DNA of 55,587 nt from Gemmatimonadota bacterium (lineage in GTDB: Bacteria; Gemmatimonadota; Gemmatimonadetes; Gemmatimonadales; GWC2-71-9): NCBI GenBank assembly GCA_003222085.1, contig QHUK01000015.1, forward strand, positions 1-55,587. Direction: 5' to 3'. Every line of letters starts with the position of its first letter. Positions within the stretch are counted from its first letter, which is position 1. A model generated the notes under the pieces. It searched no databases. It was given only the letters and a program-made list of their open reading frames with translations, and was not told the DNA's origin. A program made the translations under genes and the position numbers. This document shows positions 9,201 through 17,479 of this stretch, in pieces.

Positions 9201-10394
9201 TCAGATAAGTCCCAACTTTGTCCCCACCATTTTGAATGCCGACAGGGCGAAGTCCAGATCATCTCGGGTGTGCGATGCGGAGAGCTGGCAACGGATCCGG
9301 GCATGCCCTTGCGGGACGACGGGATAGCCGAACCCGGTCACGAACACCCCCTCGTCGAGCAGCAGCTCGCTCATGCGAATCGCCTGTGCGGTCTCGCCCA
9401 GGATGACGGGAACGATTGGGGTTTCCCCGGGGAGGGGGTTGAATCCGAGGGCGATGAGCCGCTCGCGGAAATACCGGGCGTGCTCGTGCAGCCGGGTCAC
9501 GAGCGCGGGGTGACGCTCGAGGTAGCCCACCGCGGCCAGCGCGCTGGCCGCCACGGTGGGGGGAAGGGCGTTCGAGAACAGCTGCGGGCGCGAACGCTGG
9601 GTGAGATAATCGACGAGGACGGCGGGGCCGGCGGTGAAGCCGCCTGCGGCGCCGCCCAGCGCCTTACCGAGCGTCGACGTGATGATGTCCACCTGTCCCA
9701 GCATGCCGTAGTGCTCGGCGGACCCCCGGCCCGAGCGACCCAGGACGCCCGTCGCGTGTGAGTCGTCCACGGCCACGATGGCGTCGTGCTCGTGCGCCAA
9801 CGCGACGATGTCGGGCAGCCTCGCGATATCCCCTTCCATCGAGAAGACGCCGTCGGTGAAGATCAGCTTCAGTCGCGCGTCCTTCGCGGCACGCAGCTTG
9901 TCCCGGAGGTCCGCCATGTCCGAATGCCGATACACGGCGGTTTGACACTTCGTGATCGTCTTCGCGAGCCGGATCGAGTCGATGATGGACGCGTGGTTGA
10001 GCTGGTCGGAGATCACGATGTCCTGCTCGCCCAACAGAGTGGGGCAGAGCCCCTCGTTCGCGTTCCAGCAGCTGACGTATGTGAGTGACGACTCGCACCC
10101 AACGAACCGGGCGAGGGCCTGCTCGAGCTCACGGTGAATCGTGAAGGTGCCGCAGATGAACCGCACCGAGCCGGTGCCGGCACCGAACTGGTCGAGCGCG
10201 TGCTTCCCGGCGGCGACCACCGCGGGCTCGTTGCAAAGACCCAGGTAATTGTTGGACGAGAGAATCACGACTTCGCCGCGCCCCTGCATCTTGGTTCGGG
10301 CGGCCTGCGGCGCTTCGAGGTAATTGAGCCGCTTGTAGACCCCGTCTTTCCTGAACTGCTCGAGCTCGGCCTCGAGCCGGCCGGCAAAGCTCAT
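9201..10394 (-). CDS. kbl: Glycine C-acetyltransferase (2-amino-3-ketobutyrate CoA ligase)
   Basis: A PLP-dependent alpha-oxoamine synthase of 397 aa. It cleaves 2-amino-3-ketobutyrate with CoA into glycine and acetyl-CoA, the second step of threonine breakdown. Recognisable segments are SSNNYLGL, GTGSVRFICGT, FTDGVFSMEGDIA, the VDDSHATGVLG motif holding the cofactor Asp/His, and STLGKALGGA with the Schiff-base Lys. The frame is open much further upstream, but ATG 10394 overlaps the tdh stop by 4 nt and begins the family's normal N terminus. Together with tdh it makes a two-gene threonine catabolic operon. Confidence 0.95.
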   Translation of the reverse strand: MSFAGRLEAELEQFRKDGVYKRLNYLEAPQAARTKMQGRGEVVILSSNNYLGLCNEPAVVAAGKHALDQFGAGTGSVRFICGTFTIHRELEQALARFVGCESSLTYVSCWNANEGLCPTLLGEQDIVISDQLNHASIIDSIRLAKTITKCQTAVYRHSDMADLRDKLRAAKDARLKLIFTDGVFSMEGDIARLPDIVALAHEHDAIVAVDDSHATGVLGRSGRGSAEHYGMLGQVDIITSTLGKALGGAAGGFTAGPAVLVDYLTQRSRPQLFSNALPPTVAASALAAVGYLERHPALVTRLHEHARYFRERLIALGFNPLPGETPIVPVILGETAQAIRMSELLLDEGVFVTGFGYPVVPQGHARIRCQLSASHTRDDLDFALSAFKMVGTKLGLI

Positions 10395-11419
10395 GCGATC
10401 TCCAGGATGATCTTGCCCGCGTCGCCCGCGCGGATGGCGGCGAGGGCCTCGTCGATCTTGGCGAGCGGGAACTGGTGTGTGATGACCGGCCGCGGATCGA
10501 GCAAGCCGGCGGTGAGGTAGCGGCGCATCTGGTGCCACGTCTCGTACATCCTGCGCCCGATCACGCCGTGCACGGTGACCCCCTTGAAGATGATCTCGCT
10601 GGCGAAGTCGACCGGCACCTCGCCGTTCGGGATGCCGAGCAGTTGCACCCGTCCCCCCAGGCGCACGGCGGCGAACGCCTGGTGCAAGGCCGACGGCACG
10701 CCCGACATCTCGCACACCACATCGGCGCCCTCGCCGCCGGTCGCGTCCAGCACGGTGCGCACCACGTCGTCCGTGGCGGCGTTGATCGTCACGTGCGCCC
10801 CCATGCGGCGCGCCAGCGCCAGCCGCTTTTCGTTCACATCGGAGGCGATCACCGTGGTGGCTCCGGCGGCGCGCGCGATGCCCACGGCGAAGCAGCCGAT
10901 CGGCCCGCATCCCACCACGAAGACCGAGCTGCCCTGAACGTCGGCGGTCAGTACCGCGTGGAAGGCGTTGCCCATGGGGTCCATGATGGCGCCGACGGTG
11001 GTCGGCACGCCGTCGAGGGGCAGGACGTTGGTGGCGGGCATGGCGATGTACTCGGCGAACGCTCCGTCGCGATCCACGCCGATGATGCGCGTGTTCTTGC
11101 AAATGTGGCTGTTGCCCGTGCGACACTGGAGACAGTGCCCGCACACGATATGGCCCTCCGCGGTCACCAGCTGGCCGGGCCGGAGCTCGGACACGTCATC
11201 GCCCGCCGCGACGATCTCTCCGGCGAACTCGTGGCCCACGACCAGCGGCGGTTTGATGCGGCCCTCCGCCCACGCGTCCCAGTCGGCGATGTGGACGTCG
11301 GTGCCGCACACCCCGGCGTGCCGCACGGCGATGAGCACCTCCCGTGGGCCGGGCGTCGGCTTCGGCACCGTCGCGACCTTCAAGCCGGGGGCGCGTCGCT
11401 CTTTGACGATTGCTTGCAT
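10391..11419 (-). CDS. tdh: L-threonine 3-dehydrogenase
   Basis: A zinc-dependent medium-chain alcohol dehydrogenase of 342 aa that oxidises threonine to 2-amino-3-ketobutyrate with NAD+. It shows the catalytic zinc motif GVCGTDVHI, GHEFAGEIV, the structural-zinc cysteines CGHCLQCRTGNSHIC, the Rossmann glycine motif VVGCGPIGCFAVG and an Asp (SDVNEKR) favouring NAD+. The C-terminal FKGVTVHGVIGRRMYETW is characteristic of Tdh rather than other family members. It is directly followed by kbl (ATGA overlap), which consumes its unstable product. Confidence 0.95.
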   Translation of the reverse strand: MQAIVKERRAPGLKVATVPKPTPGPREVLIAVRHAGVCGTDVHIADWDAWAEGRIKPPLVVGHEFAGEIVAAGDDVSELRPGQLVTAEGHIVCGHCLQCRTGNSHICKNTRIIGVDRDGAFAEYIAMPATNVLPLDGVPTTVGAIMDPMGNAFHAVLTADVQGSSVFVVGCGPIGCFAVGIARAAGATTVIASDVNEKRLALARRMGAHVTINAATDDVVRTVLDATGGEGADVVCEMSGVPSALHQAFAAVRLGGRVQLLGIPNGEVPVDFASEIIFKGVTVHGVIGRRMYETWHQMRRYLTAGLLDPRPVITHQFPLAKIDEALAAIRAGDAGKIILEIA

Positions 11420-11432
11420 TGAGGCCGGGACA

Positions 11433-11454
11433 GGGGAAACGGGAAAGGGGAAAC
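11433..11454. repeat. Short tandem units (7-8 bp) between tdh and the SDR gene
   Basis: Three near-identical units in a row: GGGGAAAC, GGGAAAG, GGGAAAC. They fill most of the 37-nt gap between the tdh start codon and the SDR stop codon. Unlike the sites at 20601, 23640 and 24352 there is no obvious inverted second arm, so this may be a one-armed relative or chance low complexity. Confidence 0.45.
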
Positions 11455-11456
11455 GT

Positions 11457-12248
11457 TCAAAAGATGGATCGCGTGAAGCCCCCGTCTACCTGGAGCACCG
11501 CGCCGGTAATATAGCTCGCCCGCTCGGACGCGAGGAACGCGACTGCCGCGGCGAGTTCGTCGGTCCGGCCCATGCGGCCGAGGGGGATACCGGCGACCAT
11601 CTCGCGCATGACCTCCTGCGACGCGCGCTTCTCGCGCTTCGCGCGGGTCTCGGTGAGTTCCGTGATCCGCTCCGTCGCGATGAAGCCGGGACATACGACG
11701 TTCACGGTGATCCCTTCGGCGGCGACCTCGTCGGCGAGGGCTTTGGCGAACCCCAGGACACCCGCGCGCGCGGTGGTGGAGAGGATGAGCCCCGGGAGGG
11801 GTTGCTTGGCGGCGACGGATGCGAGGCAAATGATGCGGCCCCACTGGAGCTTGCGCATGATGGGCACCGCGGCGCGAGCGAGATGGACCGTGGACAGGAG
11901 GTTCAGCTCCAGGGCGCGGTGGAAGGCGTCGGCCGGCTGATGCGTGAACGGCGCCGCCGGCGGACCGCTCGCGTTGCAGAACAGCACGTCGAGGCGGCCC
12001 ATCTCGTGGTGCACCCGCTCCACCAGGCCCTCGGCCTGCGCCGAGTCGCCCACGTCGGCCACGAACGGCAGCACCGCCTGGGCCGCCTCGGAGGAGAGCT
12101 GCTGCGCCACGTGCTCCACGGAGTCTTCGTGGCGGCCGTTGATGGCCACGCGCGCGCCCTCCTGCGCCAGCGCCTTCGCTACGGCACGCCCCAGGCCCTT
12201 GGTGCTGCCGCACACCAGGGCGACGCGGCCGGCGAGACCGAGATCCAT
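11457..12248 (-). CDS. Short-chain dehydrogenase/reductase, FabG-like but without the catalytic Tyr-Lys
   Basis: A 263-residue SDR-fold protein with the dinucleotide motif [12 protein letters not shown], the DVGD adenine-site Asp and the C-terminal [13 protein letters not shown]. The catalytic Ser is kept ([10 protein letters not shown]), but where YxxxK should follow the sequence reads STTARAG, so the Tyr/Lys pair is missing. A BKR-like SDR subgroup with this departure is known and generally annotated as putative 3-oxoacyl-ACP reductase; its activity is unclear. It lies upstream of tdh-kbl on the same strand, 37 nt apart, and may be co-transcribed. Confidence 0.85.
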   Translation of the reverse strand: MDLGLAGRVALVCGSTKGLGRAVAKALAQEGARVAINGRHEDSVEHVAQQLSSEAAQAVLPFVADVGDSAQAEGLVERVHHEMGRLDVLFCNASGPPAAPFTHQPADAFHRALELNLLSTVHLARAAVPIMRKLQWGRIICLASVAAKQPLPGLILSTTARAGVLGFAKALADEVAAEGITVNVVCPGFIATERITELTETRAKREKRASQEVMREMVAGIPLGRMGRTDELAAAVAFLASERASYITGAVLQVDGGFTRSIF

Positions 12249-12280
12249 GGGGCGGAATTTACGGGCGAGGGGCGACCCTG

Positions 12281-12337
12281 GTTAGAAGTAGGGGCGCAGC
12301 TCGTTAGAAGTAGGGGCGCAGCATGCTGCGCCCCTAC
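12281..12337. repeat. Direct repeat plus perfect 28-bp palindrome
   Basis: The 20-bp word GTTAGAAGTAGGGGCGCAGC occurs at 12281-12300 and again at 12303-12322. The second copy runs into a perfect 28-bp palindrome at 12310-12337 (arms GTAGGGGCGCAGCA). It sits between the formate dehydrogenase stop and the SDR start, both minus strand. It can act as a stem-loop terminator or a REP-like element. No T-tract follows, so classical intrinsic termination is not assured. Confidence 0.8.
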
Positions 12338-12366
12338 ACCACACGTTCGCGCGTTTCTCCGGATCG

Positions 12367-15330
12367 TTAGTCCGCCAGCACGCTGGCCTGAACCGCCTCC
12401 AGCCGCACCGCGCAGCACTTGAGCTCCGCCATCTTCGCGTACGGATCGAGCACCGGATTCGTCAGCAGGTTGGCCGCCGCCTCGCGGAAATGGAACGGCA
12501 CGAACACCTGGCCCCGCGCTACGCGTGCGGAGATGCGGCACGAGCTCACCATCGTGTTGCGGCGCGAGGTCAGCCGCGCGAGGTCGCCGTCCTCCAACCC
12601 GAGCTCGCGGGCGTCGTCGGGGTGGATCTCGACGATCGGCGTGGGCTCACGTTGGTCCAAGCCGGAGGCGCGCCGTGTCATGGTGCCCGTATGCCAGTGA
12701 TACAGCTGCCGTCCCGTGTTCATCACGAACGGATACTCCTCGTCGGGGAGCTCGACGGGCGGCGCGTAGGCGACGGGAACGAAGACGCCCTTCCCGTCGG
12801 CCGTCGGGAACCGGTCGTCGAAGAGAAACGCGGTCCCGGGGGAGTCCCCCGTGGGGACCGGATACTGCAGCCCCGCCCCTTCGAGCCGCTGGTAAGTCAC
12901 GCCGCGCCACGACGGGGTTACGTGCGCGATTTCCCGCATTACCTCTTCGGCCGTCTCGAACCGCGTCTTCAGCCCCAGGCGGTTCGACAGGTCGATGAGG
13001 ATCTCCAGGTCGCCGCGCGCCTGCCCCGGCGTGGGCACGGCCTGGTGGGCGAGCTGGATCCGACGCTCGGTGTTCACGAACGTGCCCGTCTTCTCCGCGA
13101 AGCTCGAGCCGGGGAGGACGACGTCGGCGTAGCGGGCGGTCTCCGTGAGAAACAGGTCGTGCACTGCGAGGAACTCGAGCTCCTGGAACCAGTGCTCGGC
13201 GTGCGCGACGTCCGGGTCGGAGATGACCGGGTTCTCGCCCATGATGTACATCCCCCGCACACCGCTTTCCTCCTTCACGATCTCGGTCACCATGAGCCCC
13301 TCCTGCAGCGAGAGGGACTCGGCCGGAACGCCCCACACCTCGGCGTACTCGGCCCGGTTCTTCGAGTCCTTGACCGGTCGGTAGTCGGTGTAGACGAACG
13401 GGATCGCGCCGACGTCGGACGCGCCCTGAACGTTGTTCTGCCCCCGCACCGGCATCATCGCGGCACCCCAGCGCCCGATCATGCCGCAGGCGAGCATCAG
13501 GTTCAGGAGCGACGTGACGAGATCCGTCCCGTTGGCGTGCTGGGTGAGCCCCATCGCCCACAACGTGCTGGTGCGCGGCCCCTTGGCGTACAGCTCCGCG
13601 GCCCAGCGGATCCGGTCGGCCGGCACGCCGGTGATCTTCGCGGCCACGTCCGGCGTCATGGCCTTGACGGACTCCCGCACCTTGTCGAAGGCGTGCATCC
13701 GCTCGGCGACGAAGCTCTTGTCCTCGAGGCCCTGCGTCACGATGTGGTTGAGCATCGCGTTGAAGAGCGCCACGTCGGTGCCCGGCTGCATCTGGAGGTG
13801 GATGTCTGCCCGGCTCGCGAGCTCGGTCCTGCGGGGGTCGGCCACGATGAGTGTCGCGCCTCGCTCGTGGGCCCGCTTGATGGCGGCGCCGAACACCGGG
13901 TGCGACTCGGTGGTATTCGCGCCGGCGATGAAGATGACGTCGGCGGCGTGCTCGACCTCGCGCATCGAGCCCGACGCCGCCGACGTATTGAGGGCGCGCT
14001 GCATCGCGGCGACCGAGGTCGAATGGCACAGGCGCGTGCAGTGGTCGATGTTGTTGGTGCCCAGCGCGGCGCGGAACATCCGCATGATGAGGTAGTTCTC
14101 TTCGTTCGAGCACTTGGCCGAGGAGAAGCATGCGAGGGAAGCGGGGCCCCGCTCGCGCTTGAGACGCAGCAGCTCCTGCGCCGTGAGCTCCAGCACCTCG
14201 TCCCATGTGGCCTCCCGGAACGGCTCGTACCACGAGGGCGGCGTCGCCACGCGGTCGCGGATGTCCAGGTCCACGCGCTCGAGCAGCGGCAGGTCCCGCA
14301 CCGTCTTTCCCACCGAGCGCGGCGGGCCCGCCGGCTTCGAGGTCTGGCCCTCACCCTCGATGGTCTGCCACGGCCCGCCCCGGCGGTTCGTCCCCGTGCG
14401 ACCGCGCCAGACCCAGCGGCCCTGCTCCTTCTCCCAGCCCTTGCGGATCAGGGGCTTGGTGAGGCGATCGTGGTGCTGAGGAAAGTCGTAGCCGAAGCGG
14501 CCCTTCACACAGGTCGAGCCCTGGTTGGGTGTGTCGAGCTCGATGTCCGGCGAGGTGACGCGGATGACCTGGTCGCCGGCAACGTGCAGGTCCACCTGGC
14601 AGCCGACGCCGCAGTACGGACAGACCGAGTGCACCGTCTTGTCCGGATGGAGGATCTTCTCGGGCGCGAACCGCTCGCGGGGCATTACCTCGAAGATCGC
14701 GCCCGTCGGGCATACGCGCACACACTCGCCGCACCAGGTGCACCCCGCCTTGTCCGGGTCGCCGTCCGCGCCGACGATGATCTCGGTGTGCTCGCCCCGC
14801 TGGCCCACGTCGAGCACGCCGACCACCTGAATGTCCTCGCATGCCCGCACGCAGCGCGTGCACAGGATACAGGTAGACATGTCGTGCCGGATCATCGGGT
14901 CGCCGGGCCGCTCGTCGCCATGGCGCAGGACGAGGTCGCGCTCCCCGATGGGGGTGGGAACGACCCCATACCGCAGGACGTACTCCTCGAACTCGTTGCG
15001 CGATCGGGTCCCCTCCCGGCTACCGTTCCTCAGGTGCTCGCCCGGGTAGCGCTCGAGCAGCAGGCGCAACACGCCCGTGCGGTTCTCGACCGCCGCATGG
15101 GACTCGGTCTGCACCACCATCCCGTCCGCCACCTTGGTGGCGCAGGCCGGGAGCAGCTTCGCTTGCCCCTCCACCGACACCAGGCAGATGCGGCAGTTCC
15201 CGACGACGGGCAGTTTGGGATACCAGCACAGGGTGGGGATGTCGAGGATCCCGCCGCCGCGGGCTGCTTCGAGGATCGTTTGTTCGGGATCGGCACTGAC
15301 CGAGCGGCCGTTGATCGTCAGGGTCGCCAT
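12367..15330 (-). CDS. Formate dehydrogenase, molybdopterin-containing alpha subunit
   Basis: A 987-residue molybdo-iron-sulfur subunit that oxidises formate to CO2. The N terminus is a 2Fe-2S ferredoxin domain (C35, C46, C49, C63), followed by a NuoG-like His/Cys region and two 4Fe-4S clusters (C154/157/160/164 and C197/200/203/207). The catalytic domain starts with another cluster (C237/240/244/274). The molybdenum ligand is a cysteine in CTRLCHSTSV (C435), not selenocysteine. Residues about 303-370 (WRGRTGTNRRGG... to SWYEPFREATW) are a proline/arginine-rich insertion not usual in the family. No NADH-binding beta/gamma subunit or fdhD is next to it, so its redox partner is unknown. Confidence 0.92.
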   Translation of the reverse strand: MATLTINGRSVSADPEQTILEAARGGGILDIPTLCWYPKLPVVGNCRICLVSVEGQAKLLPACATKVADGMVVQTESHAAVENRTGVLRLLLERYPGEHLRNGSREGTRSRNEFEEYVLRYGVVPTPIGERDLVLRHGDERPGDPMIRHDMSTCILCTRCVRACEDIQVVGVLDVGQRGEHTEIIVGADGDPDKAGCTWCGECVRVCPTGAIFEVMPRERFAPEKILHPDKTVHSVCPYCGVGCQVDLHVAGDQVIRVTSPDIELDTPNQGSTCVKGRFGYDFPQHHDRLTKPLIRKGWEKEQGRWVWRGRTGTNRRGGPWQTIEGEGQTSKPAGPPRSVGKTVRDLPLLERVDLDIRDRVATPPSWYEPFREATWDEVLELTAQELLRLKRERGPASLACFSSAKCSNEENYLIMRMFRAALGTNNIDHCTRLCHSTSVAAMQRALNTSAASGSMREVEHAADVIFIAGANTTESHPVFGAAIKRAHERGATLIVADPRRTELASRADIHLQMQPGTDVALFNAMLNHIVTQGLEDKSFVAERMHAFDKVRESVKAMTPDVAAKITGVPADRIRWAAELYAKGPRTSTLWAMGLTQHANGTDLVTSLLNLMLACGMIGRWGAAMMPVRGQNNVQGASDVGAIPFVYTDYRPVKDSKNRAEYAEVWGVPAESLSLQEGLMVTEIVKEESGVRGMYIMGENPVISDPDVAHAEHWFQELEFLAVHDLFLTETARYADVVLPGSSFAEKTGTFVNTERRIQLAHQAVPTPGQARGDLEILIDLSNRLGLKTRFETAEEVMREIAHVTPSWRGVTYQRLEGAGLQYPVPTGDSPGTAFLFDDRFPTADGKGVFVPVAYAPPVELPDEEYPFVMNTGRQLYHWHTGTMTRRASGLDQREPTPIVEIHPDDARELGLEDGDLARLTSRRNTMVSSCRISARVARGQVFVPFHFREAAANLLTNPVLDPYAKMAELKCCAVRLEAVQASVLAD

Positions 15331-15339
15331 GACCCCTGA

Positions 15340-15369
15340 AGATTAGACCCGGTGGGGGGGCCCCGGCAA
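15340..15369 (-). promoter_or_regulatory. Candidate sigma-70 promoter for the formate dehydrogenase gene
   Basis: Minus strand TTGCCG (15369-15364), an 18-nt spacer, then TAATCT (15345-15340). The -10 ends only 9 nt before the ATG at 15330, so the transcript would have a very short or no leader. The -35 lies in the loop of a GC-rich inverted repeat (15358-15381). Based on sequence match only. Confidence 0.3.
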
Positions 15370-15423
15370 CCGGCGCCGGGCCAACCACCTGATTTGCAAC
15401 GAGGATACGCGCTGAAACAGGAA

Positions 15424-15444
15424 GGGCCGGCTCTGGGCCGGCCC
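15424..15444 (-). terminator. Stem-loop terminator after the small gene at 15455-15628
   Basis: Perfect 8-bp arms GGGCCGGC / GCCGGCCC with a 5-nt loop. On the minus strand it begins 11 nt after the stop codon of the small gene and is followed by TTCCTGTTT, a modest pyrimidine tract. This fits an intrinsic terminator separating it from the downstream formate dehydrogenase gene. Confidence 0.6.
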
Positions 15445-15454
15445 CGCTCCTGCG

Positions 15455-15628
15455 TCAGTCGATGTGCTCGGGCAGATGGCGATGCGTGTGATCGCCCGCC
15501 CCGCCGTCCGCTTCGTCCGCGAACCAGCAGTAGGCCCAGATCTTTGCCGGGCGCAGCATCTTCCGGCCGGCCCGCAGAATGATACCGATCGGCTCGTCGT
15601 CGTCGAGAACTAGGGGAAGACTGGTCAT
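15455..15628 (-). CDS. Small hypothetical protein (57 aa)
   Basis: A short frame that reads MTSLPLVLDDDEPIGIILRA and continues with a basic segment, an aromatic WAYCWF and a His/Asp-rich tail (GDHTHRHLPEHID). The upstream in-frame ATG at 15688 would add 20 residues of lower plausibility. A strong hairpin terminator follows the stop, and the 416-nt stretch between the flanking genes holds no better candidate, both supporting a real gene. The His/Asp tail could bind a metal, but no family is recognised. Confidence 0.5.
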   Translation of the reverse strand: MTSLPLVLDDDEPIGIILRAGRKMLRPAKIWAYCWFADEADGGAGDHTHRHLPEHID

Positions 15629-15746
15629 TTCAGGTCCGTCGCACGTTGTAGGACGCCACGACGCGTAGGCAAACACGATGCCGGTCATGGTTTTCTCTAA
15701 CTATGCGTCGTGCAGCGTGTTACGTGGGGCGAGGCGGGGGGAGTGG

Positions 15747-16598
15747 CTACTCCGACACGTTCAGCGCCGTGTCCAGCTGACGCTCCGGCTTCGTCGCTGT
15801 GAAACCGGCGCTGGCCTTGCCGCGGCGGCGGCGGACGATCTCCCAGCCCCCGTACTGGGCCTGCAGGGCCTCGGGGGCGAGCGGGATCACCTCGCTCGCT
15901 GCAGGGCTGGGGAGGATCACGTGGACACCGCCGGGGCGGGTGCGCACCTGCAGCTCTGCGAGCAGCGCCTGGCGGTCGCGCGCGCGCGCCGGCGCGAGGG
16001 CGGCGGGATCGATGATCGCCAGGCTCGGAGCCACATCGGGGAACCAGCTGCCGAAGGTGACGACGAGCGCCTGGAACCGGCCGGCCAGCTGCTCGGTGAC
16101 GGCCCGGCTCTCGGCCGCCTCGATGGCGCCCAGGTCGTGGTCGACCAGGAATACCTCGGCGTCGTGCGCCGCGATGAACAGCGCGGCGGGGAGCGCGGCC
16201 GCGCCGACCACAACGGCGAGGTCGCCGGGCTCGAGGCGGCGCACCGCGCTGACGAGCGGGCCATCCGCTTCGAGGCCCCAATGCGTCGGGGCGCGTTGCG
16301 CGGCGCGCAGCGCGCGGTGCTTCTGGCGCCAGCGGGGGAACGACGGCAGCCGCAGCCGCCGGGCGATGATGCGGTCGACGTGCTCGAGCAGCAGCACCTC
16401 GGTGAGGAGGTACTGCCCCGCGGCGTTCTCCTCGAGCTCGCGCACCGCCTCGTCGCCGATCTCCAGCAGCTCCTCGCGGGTGAGCGCGTTCTTGTGCTCC
16501 TCGATCCGCTGCAGCAGGAACTCCTGGTACTCCTGCTTGAGCGAGCGCGGTGGCCGGCGCGTGGTCCGGGAGCGCGGCTCCCCCGAGAGGCTCAGCAT
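15747..16598 (-). CDS. Hypothetical protein with Rossmann/methyltransferase-like fold
   Basis: A 283-residue protein. ATG 16598 overlaps the end of the cation transporter gene by 7 nt, so the two are coupled. The N-terminal 80 residues are a charged helix bundle (SLKQEYQEFLLQRIEEHKN). From about 135 on, alternating hydrophobic strands and glycines (DLAVVVGAAALPAALFIA, EVFLVDHDLGAIEAAE, LAIIDPAALAPARARD) look like a class I SAM-methyltransferase or related Rossmann core. Motif I is degenerate and no catalytic motif is clear. The C terminus ends in a strand pair (GGWEIVRRRRGKASAGFTAT). Function unknown. Confidence 0.7.
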   Translation of the reverse strand: MLSLSGEPRSRTTRRPPRSLKQEYQEFLLQRIEEHKNALTREELLEIGDEAVRELEENAAGQYLLTEVLLLEHVDRIIARRLRLPSFPRWRQKHRALRAAQRAPTHWGLEADGPLVSAVRRLEPGDLAVVVGAAALPAALFIAAHDAEVFLVDHDLGAIEAAESRAVTEQLAGRFQALVVTFGSWFPDVAPSLAIIDPAALAPARARDRQALLAELQVRTRPGGVHVILPSPAASEVIPLAPEALQAQYGGWEIVRRRRGKASAGFTATKPERQLDTALNVSE

Positions 16599-17446
16599 GG
16601 CTCCACGTGCACGGTGACTTCGTGCAGCCGGAGGTCGCGCTTGAGCCGCTCCTCCACCTGGTCGGCGATGGCGTGCGCGGACTCCACGTCGGCGTGGCGG
16701 TCGACGCATACCGTCACCTCGGCGTAACGCAGGTCGGAGGGCCCGCGCGACCGGATGGCGTAGGCGCTTTTCACCCCCGGCACGGCCTGGGCGGCGTCCT
16801 GGATGTCGCGCGTCGGGATGGCGCGTTGGTCCACGAGCACCGGCACCGTGCGCGCCAGGATGCGATAGGCCACGAGGACGATCGCCAGGGCCACGATGAT
16901 CGCGACGGTCGAATCAGCCCACCACCACCCCTGGCGCGTGAGCAGGATGCCGACGAGGATGCCGACCGTGATGAAGACGTCCGCGCGGGTGTGCGCCGCG
17001 TCCGCGACCAGCAGCTCGCTGCCGAGCTCGACGCCGCGGCGATGCTCGTACCACGTGATGAGCATGTTCACGCCGAGCGTGAGAACCAGCAGCGCCAGCT
17101 GAAAGTCGCTCACGTCGACCCGATGGCTGCCGCTCACGAAATGGTTGACCGCCCCTCGCACCAGCTCGAAGCAGGTGATCGAGAGGAATCCCACGATCGC
17201 CAGCGCACCCAGCGTCTCGAACTTTCCATGGCCGTACGGGTGGTCTTCATCGGGCTCCTTCGCGGCCACCCGGACGATGATCAGGGCGAGCACGTTGTTG
17301 AGCGCATCCACGCACGAATCCACCGCCCCGCCGAGCACGGCGAGGGAGCCGGACGTGATCCCCACCGCGAGCTTGACCCCGACGACCGCCAGGTTGGCGA
17401 CGAGGAGGCCGATAAAGACTCGGCGGACCAGGGCGGACGCCGGCAT
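16592..17446 (-). CDS. Cation diffusion facilitator family transporter
   Basis: A 284-residue metal/proton antiporter of the CDF family (Zn, Co, Fe, Mn or Cd export). Six hydrophobic helices span about residues 8-200. Helix II carries GAVDSCVDALNNV and helix V ADAAHTRADVF, the HxxxD part of the tetrahedral metal site; a His-rich loop DEDHPYGHGKFE lies between helices II and III. The cytoplasmic C-terminal domain (about 205-284) has the ferredoxin-like zinc-sensing fold with alternating His (VDRHADVESAHA, LRLHEVTVHVEPC). The metal is not predictable. It is followed by the coupled Rossmann-like gene. Confidence 0.9.
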   Translation of the reverse strand: MPASALVRRVFIGLLVANLAVVGVKLAVGITSGSLAVLGGAVDSCVDALNNVLALIIVRVAAKEPDEDHPYGHGKFETLGALAIVGFLSITCFELVRGAVNHFVSGSHRVDVSDFQLALLVLTLGVNMLITWYEHRRGVELGSELLVADAAHTRADVFITVGILVGILLTRQGWWWADSTVAIIVALAIVLVAYRILARTVPVLVDQRAIPTRDIQDAAQAVPGVKSAYAIRSRGPSDLRYAEVTVCVDRHADVESAHAIADQVEERLKRDLRLHEVTVHVEPC

Positions 17447-17479
17447 GGCCAGGAATGCAAGGTTGTAAGGGACAGCAGT

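Noticed and set aside
12490-15339. A 949-codon open frame on the plus strand opposite the formate dehydrogenase gene
   Set aside because: It is the complement of a well-conserved gene; the peptide is rich in His/Arg/Val with no recognisable domain. In high-GC DNA such antisense frames stay open by codon bias.
15358-15381. GC-rich inverted repeat upstream of the formate dehydrogenase gene as an operator
   Set aside because: Arms are imperfect and could be chance; it overlaps the candidate -35, but nothing else supports regulation.
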